This document shows, piece by piece, positions 8,586-17,959 of a stretch of DNA of 64,000 nt. Every line of letters starts with the position of its first letter. The stretch's first letter is position 1. Under the pieces are notes generated by a model that did not search any database, was not told where the DNA came from, and worked only from the letters and a program-made list of their open reading frames with translations. Source of the stretch: G963665925 sp963678925. GTDB taxonomy: Bacteria; Bacillota; Clostridia; Peptostreptococcales; Acidaminobacteraceae. The translations under genes and the position numbers were made by a program. The stretch covers positions 1,550,001 to 1,614,000 of the forward strand of contig OY787533.1 in NCBI GenBank assembly GCA_963678925.1, given 5' to 3'.

Positions 8586-9014
8586 ATGAAATTTAGTTTT
8601 GGAAAACTGCTTCTGATTTTTACCATAGTACCATTTATTGAACTCTCTCTGCTGCTTGAAATCGCTTCTCGCACTTCTGCCATGACAACACTGGCACTGA
8701 TCATTTTCACAGGTGTGGTTGGCGCATACTTTGCAAAGGACCAGGGCCGACGCGTTCTCACATCCATTCAGTATGAACTCAACAGTGGCCGCATGCCCGG
8801 CAACGAGCTGCTTCACGGACTGTGCGTTCTAATCGGTGGCGTTCTGCTCATCACACCGGGCATTATGACTGACCTCTTTGGCTTCAGCCTCCTGCTTCCG
8901 GCAACGCGCATTGTCTATATCGACCTCATGAAAAAATACATGCTGAACCATTTCAGTCTGGGTGGAGTCCATATGTATTCAGGCGGCACATCCGGTTACA
9001 GATACTACGATTAA
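8586..9014 (+). CDS. fxsA: FxsA-family membrane protein
   Basis: A small membrane protein (142 residues from the chosen start) of the FxsA/YtzA family, known from E. coli as a suppressor of F exclusion of phage T7; its cellular role is not understood. The N-terminal FGKLLLIFTIVPFIELSLLL helix, the GAYFAKDQGRR turn and the LLITPGIMTDLFGFSLLLP segment are family features. An AAAGGA at 8572-8577 favours the ATG at 8586; the earlier in-frame ATG at 8577 overlaps that ribosome site. It is divergent from the cyclase gene. Confidence 0.92.
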   Translation: MKFSFGKLLLIFTIVPFIELSLLLEIASRTSAMTTLALIIFTGVVGAYFAKDQGRRVLTSIQYELNSGRMPGNELLHGLCVLIGGVLLITPGIMTDLFGFSLLLPATRIVYIDLMKKYMLNHFSLGGVHMYSGGTSGYRYYD

Positions 9015-9040
9015 GCCAATATATAGACCTAAAATTAGAA

Positions 9041-9140
9041 AAAGAGGGACTGCCAAGTCTGCACTTTCACGGGTATGAAAGTATGGACTTGGCAGTCCCT
9101 CTTTGATTGTATAGGAAATGGAATTTCCTATACAATCAAA
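9041..9140. repeat. Two adjoining long perfect hairpins
   Basis: The first hairpin has 19-bp perfect arms (9041-9059 and 9086-9104) plus an inner CTTTCA/TGAAAG pair. The second has 18-bp perfect arms (9102-9119 and 9123-9140) with a 3-base loop. Their arms share three bases. They lie between fxsA and the dpp operon terminator. Both are longer and more perfect than the ordinary terminators here and have no long T-run. They could be bidirectional terminators, a processed RNA, or a relic of a small mobile repeat. Confidence 0.8.
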
Positions 9141-9170
9141 AAGAAGGCTGTCAGCAGAGTACAGCCTCCT
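9136..9170 (-). terminator. Terminator of the peptide-use operon
   Basis: On the minus strand a 7-bp stem (AGGCTGT/ACAGCCT, 9145-9151 and 9161-9167) is followed by TCTTTTT. It lies about 55 bases past the dppF stop and closes the long minus-strand operon. Confidence 0.7.
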
Positions 9171-9223
9171 CTTCGTTATATGAAACAATCTTGGAGAGAA
9201 TTGATTCCTCAATTTGCTCTACC

Positions 9224-10177
9224 CTACTCCTTGAACAGGTGACACGAAACGAAGTGTCCCGGCGCGACCTCTTCAAGCTGCGGTTCCTGTGACCGGCAAA
9301 TGTCCTGTGCATAGTTGCAGCGATTTGCAAAACGACAAACCGGTTCCGGGTTGATTGGCGAAGTGATTTCCCCTTTGAGAATGATCTTCTCCATTTTTCG
9401 GTCAAGACTCGGTCTTGGAATTGCAGACAGCAGGGCCTGGGTATATGGGTGTATCGGGTTGTCAAACAGCATTTCAGCCGGTGCCTTTTCAATGAGCTTG
9501 CCCAGATACATTACCGCAATATCATCCGAAAAGTGATTGACCACCGAAAGGTCATGGGTTATGAAGATATAGGTGAGACCAAGCTTTTGCTGTAGCTCAT
9601 TCATCAGGTTGAGAATCTGTGCCTGAATGGATACGTCCAGAGCCGATACGGGTTCATCACATACAATAAACTTGGTATTCAGAGCAAGGGCTCTTGCGAT
9701 TCCAATACGCTGTCTTCTGCCACCATCCAGCTCATGCGGATAGGTGTTGATCAGCCGTCTTGAGAGACCCACCAGATCCATCAGTTCAAGTACGCGTTCA
9801 AAACGCTTGGTCTTATCGGTAATGATCTTATTGAGCTTAATGGGCTCCTCTATGATTTCTGAAACGGTCATACGCGGGTCAAGCGATGAAAATGGGTCCT
9901 GGAAAATAATCTGCATTTCTTTTCTAAGGGCACGCATTTCCTCTTTACCCAGGTTTCTAATATTCTTTCCCTCGTACATGATTTCGCCGTCTGTGGCTTC
10001 AAGCAGCCTCAATATTACGCGGCCAGTCGTAGACTTTCCGCATCCAGACTCTCCAACGATGCCCAGTGTCTTTCCACGCTTGATTGCGAAACTGACATCA
10101 TCGACTGCATGAAGCTTGCCATTTGGCGTATCAAAGTATTTCTTGAGGTTCTTTACTTCCAGAAGTACGTCAGACAT
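9224..10177 (-). CDS. dppF: Di/oligopeptide ABC transporter ATP-binding protein (DppF/OppF type)
   Basis: This 317-residue ATPase has Walker A GESGCGKST near residue 41, a signature LDGGRRQRIG in place of LSGGQ, and Walker B FIVCDEPVSALD. The C-terminal oligopeptide extension carries Cys residues (CRFANRCNYAQDIC and a later Cys). In this family that Cys set has been tied to an iron-sulfur cluster. It pairs with DppD to power peptide uptake. It is the last gene of the dppABCDF set, 21 bases after dppD. Confidence 0.95.
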   Translation of the reverse strand: MSDVLLEVKNLKKYFDTPNGKLHAVDDVSFAIKRGKTLGIVGESGCGKSTTGRVILRLLEATDGEIMYEGKNIRNLGKEEMRALRKEMQIIFQDPFSSLDPRMTVSEIIEEPIKLNKIITDKTKRFERVLELMDLVGLSRRLINTYPHELDGGRRQRIGIARALALNTKFIVCDEPVSALDVSIQAQILNLMNELQQKLGLTYIFITHDLSVVNHFSDDIAVMYLGKLIEKAPAEMLFDNPIHPYTQALLSAIPRPSLDRKMEKIILKGEITSPINPEPVCRFANRCNYAQDICRSQEPQLEEVAPGHFVSCHLFKE

Positions 10178-10198
10178 GTGCTTCTCCTTTCCATACGC

Positions 10199-11188
10199 CT
10201 ATCCCTTCAACTCGTAATTCTTGTCCGCGCTGTATAGATGGCATTCTGTGAAATGGGTTTCAGAGAATGACACACGTGGGGGTTTCTGCGTCTTGCAGAC
10301 CGGCAGTGCATAATTGCATCTGTCGCAGAACGAACAGCCTTCCGGCAAATTGTATGGATCGGACATGAGACCCTTTATAGGGATCAGTTCTGATTTTCTA
10401 TCGTCAATATTGGGAATGGAGTTAAAGAGTCCTTCCGTATAAGGGTGCTTTGTTCTTCTGAATATGTCTTCCAGGTTTCCCTGTTCCACAATACGACCAG
10501 CATACATGATGGCAACCTCGTCACAGACTTCGGCAACAACACCCAGATCATGGGTAATCATGATCATGGCCATCTGAAACTTTTCCTTGAGTTCCTTCAT
10601 GAGTTCAAGCACCTGTGCCTGAATGGTTACATCAAGCGCTGTGGTCGGTTCATCCGCAATGAGGAGCTGTGGCGAACAGGAGAGGGCGATTGCAATGACA
10701 ACACGCTGTTTCATCCCACCTGAGAACTGATGGGGGTACTCTTTCATTCTGCCGCCTGGAATCCCTACCATCTCCAGCATGTCCTTGGCTCTTTTGTTGG
10801 CCTCTTCAATGGACACCCTCTGATGTATGAGGATGGCCTCAGCAATCTGGTCACCCACTGTGATGACCGGGTTTAGCGCCGTCATCGGATCTTGAAAAAT
10901 CATGGATACCTGGGCGCCGCGGATTTTTTCAAGCTTCTTTTCTGAAGCCGACAGCATGTCCTCACCATTGAGGACGATTGACCCGCCCTTGATTTTGCCT
11001 GGCGGGGACTGAATCAGCTGCATGATAGACCGTGCTGTTGTCGTTTTCCCTGCGCCTGTTTCACCAACAAGGCCCAGGGTCCTTCCCTTTGATATGTCTA
11101 TATCGATACCGTTTACCGCCTGGACAATGCCTTCGTCGGTATGGTACTCAACAATCAAGTCTTTTATGCTTAAAACATTTTCGCTCAC
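10199..11188 (-). CDS. dppD: Di/oligopeptide ABC transporter ATP-binding protein (DppD/OppD type)
   Basis: This 329-residue ATPase has Walker A GETGAGKTT near residue 41, signature FSGGMKQR and Walker B LLIADEPTTALD. Its C-terminal extension has the Cys pattern CSFCDRCNYALPVC typical of OppD/DppD, setting it apart from the Nik-type ATPases at 31.4-33.0 kb. It lies between the permease dppC and dppF with short gaps. Confidence 0.95.
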   Translation of the reverse strand: MSENVLSIKDLIVEYHTDEGIVQAVNGIDIDISKGRTLGLVGETGAGKTTTARSIMQLIQSPPGKIKGGSIVLNGEDMLSASEKKLEKIRGAQVSMIFQDPMTALNPVITVGDQIAEAILIHQRVSIEEANKRAKDMLEMVGIPGGRMKEYPHQFSGGMKQRVVIAIALSCSPQLLIADEPTTALDVTIQAQVLELMKELKEKFQMAMIMITHDLGVVAEVCDEVAIMYAGRIVEQGNLEDIFRRTKHPYTEGLFNSIPNIDDRKSELIPIKGLMSDPYNLPEGCSFCDRCNYALPVCKTQKPPRVSFSETHFTECHLYSADKNYELKG

Positions 11189-11199
11189 AATAAGTCCTC

Positions 11200-12099
11200 C
11201 TATTTCAGCTTCGGATCAAGCGCGTCACGCAGACCATCGCCTATCAGGTTAAGTGACAGAACTGTAAGAACAATGGCAAGGCCAGGATACATGACAATAT
11301 ACATCTGGTCTCTGATATAGGTTCTTCCACCTGCCAGCATGCTGCCCCATTCCGGTGTCGGCGGCTGAACGCCAAGACCGATAAAGCTGAGCGAAGCTGT
11401 TGCCATAATTGCTGTCGCAACCTTAAGCGTAGCATATACAATGATTGGCGCCATGGAATTCGGAATAACGTGCTTGAGGATGATTGTATGGTCTTTGGCC
11501 CCAATCGCCTTGGCCGCCTCAATGAACTCCTGATCCTTTACACTTAGAACCGACGCACGCACAATTCTCGCAAAGCCTGGAATATTCGATATGCCCACCG
11601 CAATCATAAGATTGGTCATGCTTGCCCCTAAAGATGCAACGATGGTTATGGCCAGCAGTATGGTGGGGACTGCCAGTATGACATCGAGCACACGCATGAT
11701 GATATTGTCTATGCGGCCGCCGTAGTAGCCTGCGATAGACCCCAGTACACCGCCGATTGACAGGGCGATGGATACGGAGATGACACCTACAAAGAGGGAA
11801 ATTCGCGTTCCGTACACCACGCGCGCAAATATGTCTCTTCCGAACTCATCCGTTCCAAATATATGGGCAGTGCTTGGTGACTGCAGTCTCTCCTTGACAT
11901 TCATTTTAAGGGCCTCGCCCTGATAGTCTGCTATGACAGGTGCAAAGAGTGCGAGCCCGAGGAATGTGGCAATGAGAATAATGCCGAGCACAGCTGTTTT
12001 ACTTCTTCTGAGTCTTCGCCACACATCGGCGGACTGACTTCTCTTTTTCGTCTTCAGCAATTCTTCTGCTGTAAGCGCGTTTACTTGAGTACTCATCAT
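11200..12099 (-). CDS. dppC: Di/oligopeptide ABC transporter permease (DppC type)
   Basis: A 299-residue inner-membrane permease with an N-terminal OppC_N segment and a BPD_transp_1 domain. The FGTDEFGRDIFARV stretch near residue 80 and the coupling loop EAAKAIGAKDHTIILKHVIPN near residue 195 are diagnostic of the DppC/OppC branch. It lies 8 bases after dppB. Confidence 0.95.
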   Translation of the reverse strand: MMSTQVNALTAEELLKTKKRSQSADVWRRLRRSKTAVLGIILIATFLGLALFAPVIADYQGEALKMNVKERLQSPSTAHIFGTDEFGRDIFARVVYGTRISLFVGVISVSIALSIGGVLGSIAGYYGGRIDNIIMRVLDVILAVPTILLAITIVASLGASMTNLMIAVGISNIPGFARIVRASVLSVKDQEFIEAAKAIGAKDHTIILKHVIPNSMAPIIVYATLKVATAIMATASLSFIGLGVQPPTPEWGSMLAGGRTYIRDQMYIVMYPGLAIVLTVLSLNLIGDGLRDALDPKLK

Positions 12100-12107
12100 T
12101 ACCCTCC

Positions 12108-13034
12108 TTACTTGTAATTTGCCTTGATTCTCGGATCGATGAATGAATAGAGAATGTCTATGAACAGATTAACTAAACTGAAAGAAATCGCGAAAACAAG
12201 GATACAGGCCAGAACCATCGGCGTGTCCTTACGCTGAATCGCCTCGACCATGAGCCTTCCTATACCTGGCCATGAGAACACGGTTTCTGTCAGAACTGCG
12301 CCGCCCAGCAGGACGCCGAACTCAAGACCGATTACCGTGATTGCAGGAATAAGCGCGTTCTTCAGTGCATGCTTTCGTATGACGATATTCTTGCTGACAC
12401 CCTTGGCCTTTGCGGTGTCGATATAATCCTGACGGATGACTTCCAGCATGGAGGAACGCGTGGTACGCGTAATACTTGCCGTTGAAGCAATCGCCAGTGT
12501 GAATGCAGGCAGAATTAAACTCATGATGCCTTCCATCCCACCGGATGGGAACCATCCTAAGTTCAATGAAAAAGCAATGATGAGAATAAGACCGACCCAG
12601 AATGACGGCATGGATATGCCAACAAGGGCAACAATCATACCGATGTTATCAAAGAGCGAATACTGCCTTGTGGCTGAAATGACGCCAATAGGAATGGAAA
12701 TGAGTACAGATAGGATAATTGCGCTGACAGTCAGCTTGAAGGTGTTTGGAAATCTTTGTGCGATTTCTCCGCTTACAGCCTTGCCTGTCGAATAGGATGT
12801 TCCCATGTCCCCTGAAAGCAGATTCTTCATGTACCTGCCGTACTGGACGATAACCGGATCGTTAAGACCCATTTCTTCTCGAAGCGCCACAACCGCTTCC
12901 TCAGTCGCACCATTGCCAAGAATCATTGCCGCCGGATCCCCTGGCGTGAGACTGATAATAAAGTAAACCAGGAATGTGACCCCTATGAGTACAGGAATCA
13001 TCAGTAACAGTCTTCTTAAGATATACTTAGACAT
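12108..13034 (-). CDS. dppB: Di/oligopeptide ABC transporter permease (DppB type)
   Basis: A permease of 308 residues from the ATG chosen here (MSKYILRRLLLMIPVLIG). The frame is open 13 codons further to a GTG at 13073, but that GTG has no ribosome site, whereas GAAAGGA precedes the ATG. The N-terminal amphipathic start, the SLTPGDPA loop near residue 33 and the coupling loop DTAKAKGVSKNIVIRKHALKN mark the DppB/OppB branch. It forms the channel with DppC. Confidence 0.94.
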   Translation of the reverse strand: MSKYILRRLLLMIPVLIGVTFLVYFIISLTPGDPAAMILGNGATEEAVVALREEMGLNDPVIVQYGRYMKNLLSGDMGTSYSTGKAVSGEIAQRFPNTFKLTVSAIILSVLISIPIGVISATRQYSLFDNIGMIVALVGISMPSFWVGLILIIAFSLNLGWFPSGGMEGIMSLILPAFTLAIASTASITRTTRSSMLEVIRQDYIDTAKAKGVSKNIVIRKHALKNALIPAITVIGLEFGVLLGGAVLTETVFSWPGIGRLMVEAIQRKDTPMVLACILVFAISFSLVNLFIDILYSFIDPRIKANYK

Positions 13035-13100
13035 TGTGTCTTCAGTCCTTTCTCCCGTGTTCCTTACTGACACATAAAAAACACAAGTGCATTAAAGCAT

Positions 13101-13121
13101 CCGGCCCGTCAGACAGGCCGG
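13101..13121 (-). other. Stem-loop between dppA and dppB
   Basis: A compact GC stem (CCGGCC/GGCCGG) with a 9-base loop lies in the 152-base gap after dppA. There is no real T-run. In peptide transporter operons such stems often protect the binding-protein message or lower readthrough into the permease genes; that role is inferred. Confidence 0.55.
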
Positions 13122-13186
13122 AATACTTCATGCCGCAGAGCACAGCTTATTGAAAGTTGACCTTGTCACCTTCTCAGCTGCAGATT

Positions 13187-14746
13187 TTAGTAAGAAATTT
13201 TTTCAATGTTCCAAAGACCCTGAGGGCTCATTTCAACACCTGAAAGTGCTGCATTCGCGCCTACAAGGTTATTCTTAGTGAATAGGGGAACCAGTGGTGC
13301 CTTCTCCATGCCATATGCATGCAGTTCATTGTAGATTTCAATACGCTTTTGAAGGTCCATTTCCACACGACCTGCCATGATCAGTTCGTCGATCTTGTCA
13401 TCTACAATACGTGTGAAGTTCATGCCGCCAACACTGCCTGAATAGTACAGAGGTGTCAGTGTTGAGTCTGGATCAGGGTTTGATGTCCAGCCCATTACGA
13501 AAGCCTGGCCTTCGCCAGCCATGAGTGCGTCTATGTATGTGCCCCACTCAAGCATTTCAATTGTTGCAGTGATTCCAACATCCATCAGGTTTGCCTGGAT
13601 AACTTCGGCCATTCTCTTTCTCTGGTCGCCTGAAGCCCAAAGAACCATGTCGAATCCATCAGGATAGCCTGCTTCAGCAAGAAGCTCTTTTGCTTTTTCA
13701 GGATCGTAAGTGTAGCCTGCAGCCTTGTAGCCCAGCATAGATGGTGCAAGAATTGACTCTGTAGGAACGCCTGTACCATCGATGGCTACAAGCATAACCG
13801 ATTCTTTGTCTACAGCATAGTTGAACGCCTGACGTACCAGTTGGTTGTCAAATGGTGCCATTTGAGTGTTCATGCCCAGATAGTCAATACGCGTAGATGG
13901 AGATGTGTACATTTTCAGGTCAGATGCTTCTTCAACCTTGCCTACGTCATTTGATGGCAGTTCAAATACAACATCTACTTCACCTGTTTCAAGGGCGATT
14001 GTTCTTGATGTACCCTCAGGAATGACCTTGAACACAATTTCATTCATTTGGCCCATGTTGTCCGCGTCATAGTAGTCTTCGTTCTTAACCAGTGCAACCT
14101 TGTCGCCAGATACCCACTCTACAAATTTGTAAGGGCCTGAGCCGATTGGCATTGAAAACTCATCGCCCGATTCCACGTAAGCTTCCGGCAGGATAGATGC
14201 GCCTGCATGAACAAGTGTGAACAGGAATGGTGCAAATGCAGTTTTAGTTGTAATTTTTACAGTGTAATCATCAACGACTTCAATAGAATCCACCTCAGCC
14301 AGAACGTGCTGTACCTTTGGCATAGTCATTGAACGCTCAAGTGAGTACTTCACGTCGGAAGCCTTCATTTCGCTGCCGTCATGGAAGAGGACGCCTTCCT
14401 TGATCTTGATGACCCACTCCGTATCAGATGGCTGCTCCCAGCTCTCTGCCAAGTCAGGAACAACTTCGAAATCCGTGTTCAGCTTGAACAGACGGTTAAA
14501 TAGGAGGAACGATATCTTCTCAGAAGAAATATCATTGTGTCCCTGCGGATCAAGAGAAGTGATGTCAGTTGAAAGTGCGATGTTCAGTGTGTCTTTTGCC
14601 ACTTCTGGTGCCGCTTCTGGTGCTGATGCTTCCGTGCCTGTTTCCTGGCCACCGGCAGCAGGCTCTTCAGCAGGCTTTGATGCACATCCTGCGAGTGAAC
14701 CGATAACAAGTGCCATGACCATCAGTAAAGATAGTACTTTTTTCAT
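13187..14746 (-). CDS. dppA: Peptide-binding lipoprotein (SBP_bac_5)
   Basis: The extracellular solute-binding protein of the dpp system, 519 residues from the ATG at 14746, which has a GGAGAGGAG ribosome site; an in-frame ATG eight codons earlier lies within that purine tract. A lipoprotein signal ends SLAGC, followed by a long Ala/Glu/Pro linker. Family-5 features include SLDPQGHND near residue 64, the LAESWE segment and GTYIDALMAGEGQAFVMGWTSNPDPD in the second lobe. The substrate is inferred to be short peptides because two peptidase genes precede it in the operon. Confidence 0.94.
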   Translation of the reverse strand: MKKVLSLLMVMALVIGSLAGCASKPAEEPAAGGQETGTEASAPEAAPEVAKDTLNIALSTDITSLDPQGHNDISSEKISFLLFNRLFKLNTDFEVVPDLAESWEQPSDTEWVIKIKEGVLFHDGSEMKASDVKYSLERSMTMPKVQHVLAEVDSIEVVDDYTVKITTKTAFAPFLFTLVHAGASILPEAYVESGDEFSMPIGSGPYKFVEWVSGDKVALVKNEDYYDADNMGQMNEIVFKVIPEGTSRTIALETGEVDVVFELPSNDVGKVEEASDLKMYTSPSTRIDYLGMNTQMAPFDNQLVRQAFNYAVDKESVMLVAIDGTGVPTESILAPSMLGYKAAGYTYDPEKAKELLAEAGYPDGFDMVLWASGDQRKRMAEVIQANLMDVGITATIEMLEWGTYIDALMAGEGQAFVMGWTSNPDPDSTLTPLYYSGSVGGMNFTRIVDDKIDELIMAGRVEMDLQKRIEIYNELHAYGMEKAPLVPLFTKNNLVGANAALSGVEMSPQGLWNIEKISY

Positions 14747-14839
14747 GTTTGTTCTCCTCTCCTTTTTCATCCCGGTCTACTCCCCTCCCGGAATAACATT
14801 GTTTCTATATTAAAGGTCTGCCCTCTAATACCGTGTCAA

Positions 14840-15904
14840 TTACTGAAACCCCACTGCAATACCTATGAGAATCTCTTCCAGGTCCAGTACGGACTGAATG
14901 TCAACATACTCGCCGTCACCGTGCCAGAAGTCTCCCTTGGGGCCCAGCTCAATTGCTGGAATCCCCTGTGATGCAAAGAACCTTGCGTCCGAGCCGCCAT
15001 GCTGTCCCACAATTTCAGCTTTCGCTTGCTTATCGACAGACGTAATGACCTCCCTGACAAGATCTATATAAGGGTGATCCGGTTCTACCAGTACCCCAGG
15101 TTCCACATTGATTACTTTGATTTCACCCTCTATACAGGCTTCAATATCCCTTAATATCCGTTGTGGATCCACATGGGGAACGTAGCGGATATCAAGCCCC
15201 ATGGTGCAGCTTTCAGGGACCCTGTTGTAGATGTCTCCACCCTTGATGAGGGCCAGATTCACCGTAGAGCTCTCGTAAAGCGCACTGCCCTCACGCAGAA
15301 TCGCCAGCTTCTGTATCGCCTTGAAGTTTTCAAAGGCACGTTCAATGGCATTTTCACCCTCCCACGGACGGGAGCCATGTGCCGATTTACCGCGTGTGAG
15401 AATATCCAGCTTAATCATGCCCTTGGACTGGATTGAGGGGTTAAGCTGTGTCGGCTCGGTACAAATTACAAAATCACCGATATAGCCCTGATCTGCAAGA
15501 TATTTTGAACAGTTGAAGCCACCGATTTCTTCATCGGTCACCAGCTGAAGCATGACCTTGCATTTCAGCGGCATGTCTCTCAGGCGAATAAAGGCCTGTA
15601 TCATTGCCGCGCACCCACTTTTCATATCCGCACTTCCACGTCCGAACAGTTTGCCATCCAGTTCACTGGGCACAAACTGTGAAGGCTTGCCTGAAACGAC
15701 ATCCAGATGCCCGTTGAGGACGAGGGTCTTATCTCCCGCTCCAAGGGTCGCTACATAACTCTTGTATCCATTTTGCTCAACTACTTGTCCTTCAATGCCC
15801 TGGGCTTCCAGGTATGTCTTTGAAAAATCTATCAGCTGGTTCGCCTGCTCTCGTGTAGAGGAATCCACGCTTATCATTTTTTTCAATAAACCGATTGAAT
15901 CCAT
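14840..15904 (-). CDS. M20 family peptidase/deacylase (ArgE/DapE type)
   Basis: A 354-residue zinc hydrolase of the ArgE/DapE/CPG2 group. Metal ligands are visible as GHLDVV near residue 80, GRGSADMKSG near 109, DEEIGG near 145 and the C-terminal GGSDARFF; a dimerisation insert sits in the middle. It has no signal peptide, so it acts in the cytosol on N-acyl amino acids or dipeptides. It lies between the S9 peptidase (6 bases upstream) and dppA, so imported peptides are the likely substrates. Confidence 0.9.
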   Translation of the reverse strand: MDSIGLLKKMISVDSSTREQANQLIDFSKTYLEAQGIEGQVVEQNGYKSYVATLGAGDKTLVLNGHLDVVSGKPSQFVPSELDGKLFGRGSADMKSGCAAMIQAFIRLRDMPLKCKVMLQLVTDEEIGGFNCSKYLADQGYIGDFVICTEPTQLNPSIQSKGMIKLDILTRGKSAHGSRPWEGENAIERAFENFKAIQKLAILREGSALYESSTVNLALIKGGDIYNRVPESCTMGLDIRYVPHVDPQRILRDIEACIEGEIKVINVEPGVLVEPDHPYIDLVREVITSVDKQAKAEIVGQHGGSDARFFASQGIPAIELGPKGDFWHGDGEYVDIQSVLDLEEILIGIAVGFQ

Positions 15905-15910
15905 ACGCCA

Positions 15911-17827
15911 TTACCCTCTCTTCAAATACCTTTCAAACCAGCCTGTCATTTCCTTATAACGTTTCAACTTAGCCATTGGCCTGCCGCGTGTCGCCAGTCC
16001 GTGGTTTTCGCCTTCATAAAGGCACAGACGGGTCTTGACGCCGCACTGCACCATAGCGCTGTACATGTTGAGCGATTCCGTATAGTGACACCTGTAATCT
16101 ACGTGCCCATGATTGAACAGGGTGGGTGTCTTAACGCGGCTTACCTGCATAATGGGGGACATTTCAAGAAACATTTCCGGTCTCTCCCATGATGCCTTCC
16201 TGCCCGCATATTCAACTGCGTACTTGTAACCGATATCAGAGCTCGAAAGTGCCGTCAGCATATTGCTAATGCCGCGCTCAGAAACTGCAGCCTTGAAACG
16301 GTCCGTTCGTGTCACAATATAATTTGTCATGAATCCGCCGTAGGAGCCACCGGTCACACCCATTGCCCCCGCGTCGATTTCTGGCTCTGCCCTCAGAACT
16401 TCATCTGTAAAGGCCATCAGCTGGTCAAATGGCAGGGCTGCAAATCTTCCGCGAATATCCGCAAAGGCATCACCTCTGCCATCGCTTCCCATGGGATTTG
16501 TATAGAAAACATAATAGCCCTCGGCACAAAGCAGCTGTACGTCAAATGAAAAGATATCCGTATAGATCATTTTGGGACCACCGTGTACCATGAGCACACC
16601 GGGCCTGGATGTCTTCTCCTGATTTTGACCCCTGCCTGCCGGCGGATAAATCCACCCCTTGAGTTCTATGCCTCCATGCGTGAATGTCAAAGGCTTTGGT
16701 ATGGACAGGGTATAGGCATCCAGCCAGCTGTTATGGCTGGTCAGCTGGATCAGGTCTCCATCCCTGTACTCATAGAGCTCCAGAAGCTTCTGGTCCTGCA
16801 TGCCAAGGAGGAAGCGCTTGTCCTCATGGATTACAAAATCCATAATACCCTTAAGCCCTGTATCAAGCTGTTCTCTTGTGCCGTCAAGCGCCTGAGTACA
16901 AATATACTGACGGTCTTCGCCCACGCGAAGATGGTGGTAGGCACCACCGTGCCTGATTTCACAAGAGCCTTCTATAAATGCACTGTCAGTGACAACACCG
17001 GGTCGCTCGTTGCTCAGATCGATTCGGTCACCAAGTCGAATCACCTGACCGGTACCTGTATCCACCCTGTAAATCTGCTGATTGTCATTCCTGTTTTGAT
17101 GCTCAAGATTTACACCGCAAAATAGGGCCGTCTCATTTGTCATGGACTTGAGTCCATCAATTCTAAATTCTGAATTCGTAAATTTCCGCAAACCATCCGT
17201 CAGGATGTCATATGTATAAATGCATGAAGCCACCGGCTTTTGAGATGTGCTCCTAAAGGCTGTGAAAACAATCCGGCCACTTTCAAAATCGAAGTCTACA
17301 AGGTTCAGATCCATTTCCAAATCTGTCAGCACCCGTATGGATTTACCGTTGTACTCCGTTTCGAAAAGCGCTGTCACCGACCTGCCAAGCACCCCCGCCC
17401 CCTCTGTATAGAAGGGACCTGTCTCCGATGAAAGAACGCCTTCAAATGCCTCGTCCTTTTTTATCTGGGCTGTAAAATAGAGTTTCTTGCCGCAGCCTGC
17501 CATTTTCGCCACAAAGGGAATTTTGCAAACCGCTTCCACCTTGCCAGATGCCGGGTCATAGGCATGAAACAGGGTCGAAGCCTCCTCATAATGCCAGAGG
17601 AAGACATAGCCATCCCGAAAGGTATAACCTTTTGGCTCAAAGTCCAGATGCACCGGTTCCGATTTCTTATCTTGCGTATCATATTGCCACAGGTTTCTTA
17701 GATACCTGTTTTGATTCTTATCCAGAGTCGATACAATATAATAAAGATATCTGCCATCAGGATGTCCCTGCAGGTTCGTCAATATACACGTTTTTAAAAA
17801 ATCTTCTTTTGCCAGATATTTTTCCAT
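15911..17827 (-). CDS. S9 family prolyl oligopeptidase-like peptidase
   Basis: This 638-residue protein has an N-terminal beta-propeller region (about residues 1-370) and a C-terminal alpha/beta hydrolase domain. The nucleophile elbow is GGSYGG near residue 493; the acid is in HVDYRCH and the base in GENHGL near residue 610. No signal peptide is seen, so it is probably cytosolic, cutting imported peptides as an acylaminoacyl- or dipeptidyl-peptidase-like enzyme. It is the first gene behind a -24/-12 promoter and heads the peptidase-deacylase-dppABCDF operon. Confidence 0.93.
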   Translation of the reverse strand: MEKYLAKEDFLKTCILTNLQGHPDGRYLYYIVSTLDKNQNRYLRNLWQYDTQDKKSEPVHLDFEPKGYTFRDGYVFLWHYEEASTLFHAYDPASGKVEAVCKIPFVAKMAGCGKKLYFTAQIKKDEAFEGVLSSETGPFYTEGAGVLGRSVTALFETEYNGKSIRVLTDLEMDLNLVDFDFESGRIVFTAFRSTSQKPVASCIYTYDILTDGLRKFTNSEFRIDGLKSMTNETALFCGVNLEHQNRNDNQQIYRVDTGTGQVIRLGDRIDLSNERPGVVTDSAFIEGSCEIRHGGAYHHLRVGEDRQYICTQALDGTREQLDTGLKGIMDFVIHEDKRFLLGMQDQKLLELYEYRDGDLIQLTSHNSWLDAYTLSIPKPLTFTHGGIELKGWIYPPAGRGQNQEKTSRPGVLMVHGGPKMIYTDIFSFDVQLLCAEGYYVFYTNPMGSDGRGDAFADIRGRFAALPFDQLMAFTDEVLRAEPEIDAGAMGVTGGSYGGFMTNYIVTRTDRFKAAVSERGISNMLTALSSSDIGYKYAVEYAGRKASWERPEMFLEMSPIMQVSRVKTPTLFNHGHVDYRCHYTESLNMYSAMVQCGVKTRLCLYEGENHGLATRGRPMAKLKRYKEMTGWFERYLKRG

Positions 17828-17854
17828 TGCATCACCTCTCCCACAGGTAATAAT

Positions 17855-17870
17855 TGCAAGAACAATGCCA
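17855..17870 (-). promoter_or_regulatory. Sigma-54 (-24/-12) promoter of the peptide-use operon
   Basis: On the minus strand TGGCATTGTTCTTGCA matches the sigma-54 pattern TGGCAC-N5-TTGCA with correct GG-to-GC spacing. It ends about 28 bases before the S9 peptidase start. The divergent neighbour at 17960 is a sigma-54 activator, which strongly supports the call. Confidence 0.88.
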
Positions 17871-17922
17871 AATGTTACAGTTGTGAAATAATTTTATTGC
17901 CTTATTTTAAAATTTCCTCTGC

Positions 17923-17928
17923 TATAAT
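17923..17928 (+). promoter_or_regulatory. Possible -10 box of the sigma-54 activator gene
   Basis: A perfect TATAAT lies 31 bases upstream of the activator ATG. No good -35 is seen at 17 bases; TTGCCT is 20 bases away. This is weak evidence for a housekeeping promoter. Confidence 0.4.
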
Positions 17929-17959
17929 AAGGACAATAGACTGAAATGAGGTTGAAATC

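Noticed and set aside
14780..14835. TTGACA-like promoter just before dppA
   Set aside because: The only -10-like TAATAT is about 21 bases away, too far for a sigma-A promoter; dppA is better explained by the upstream sigma-54 promoter.
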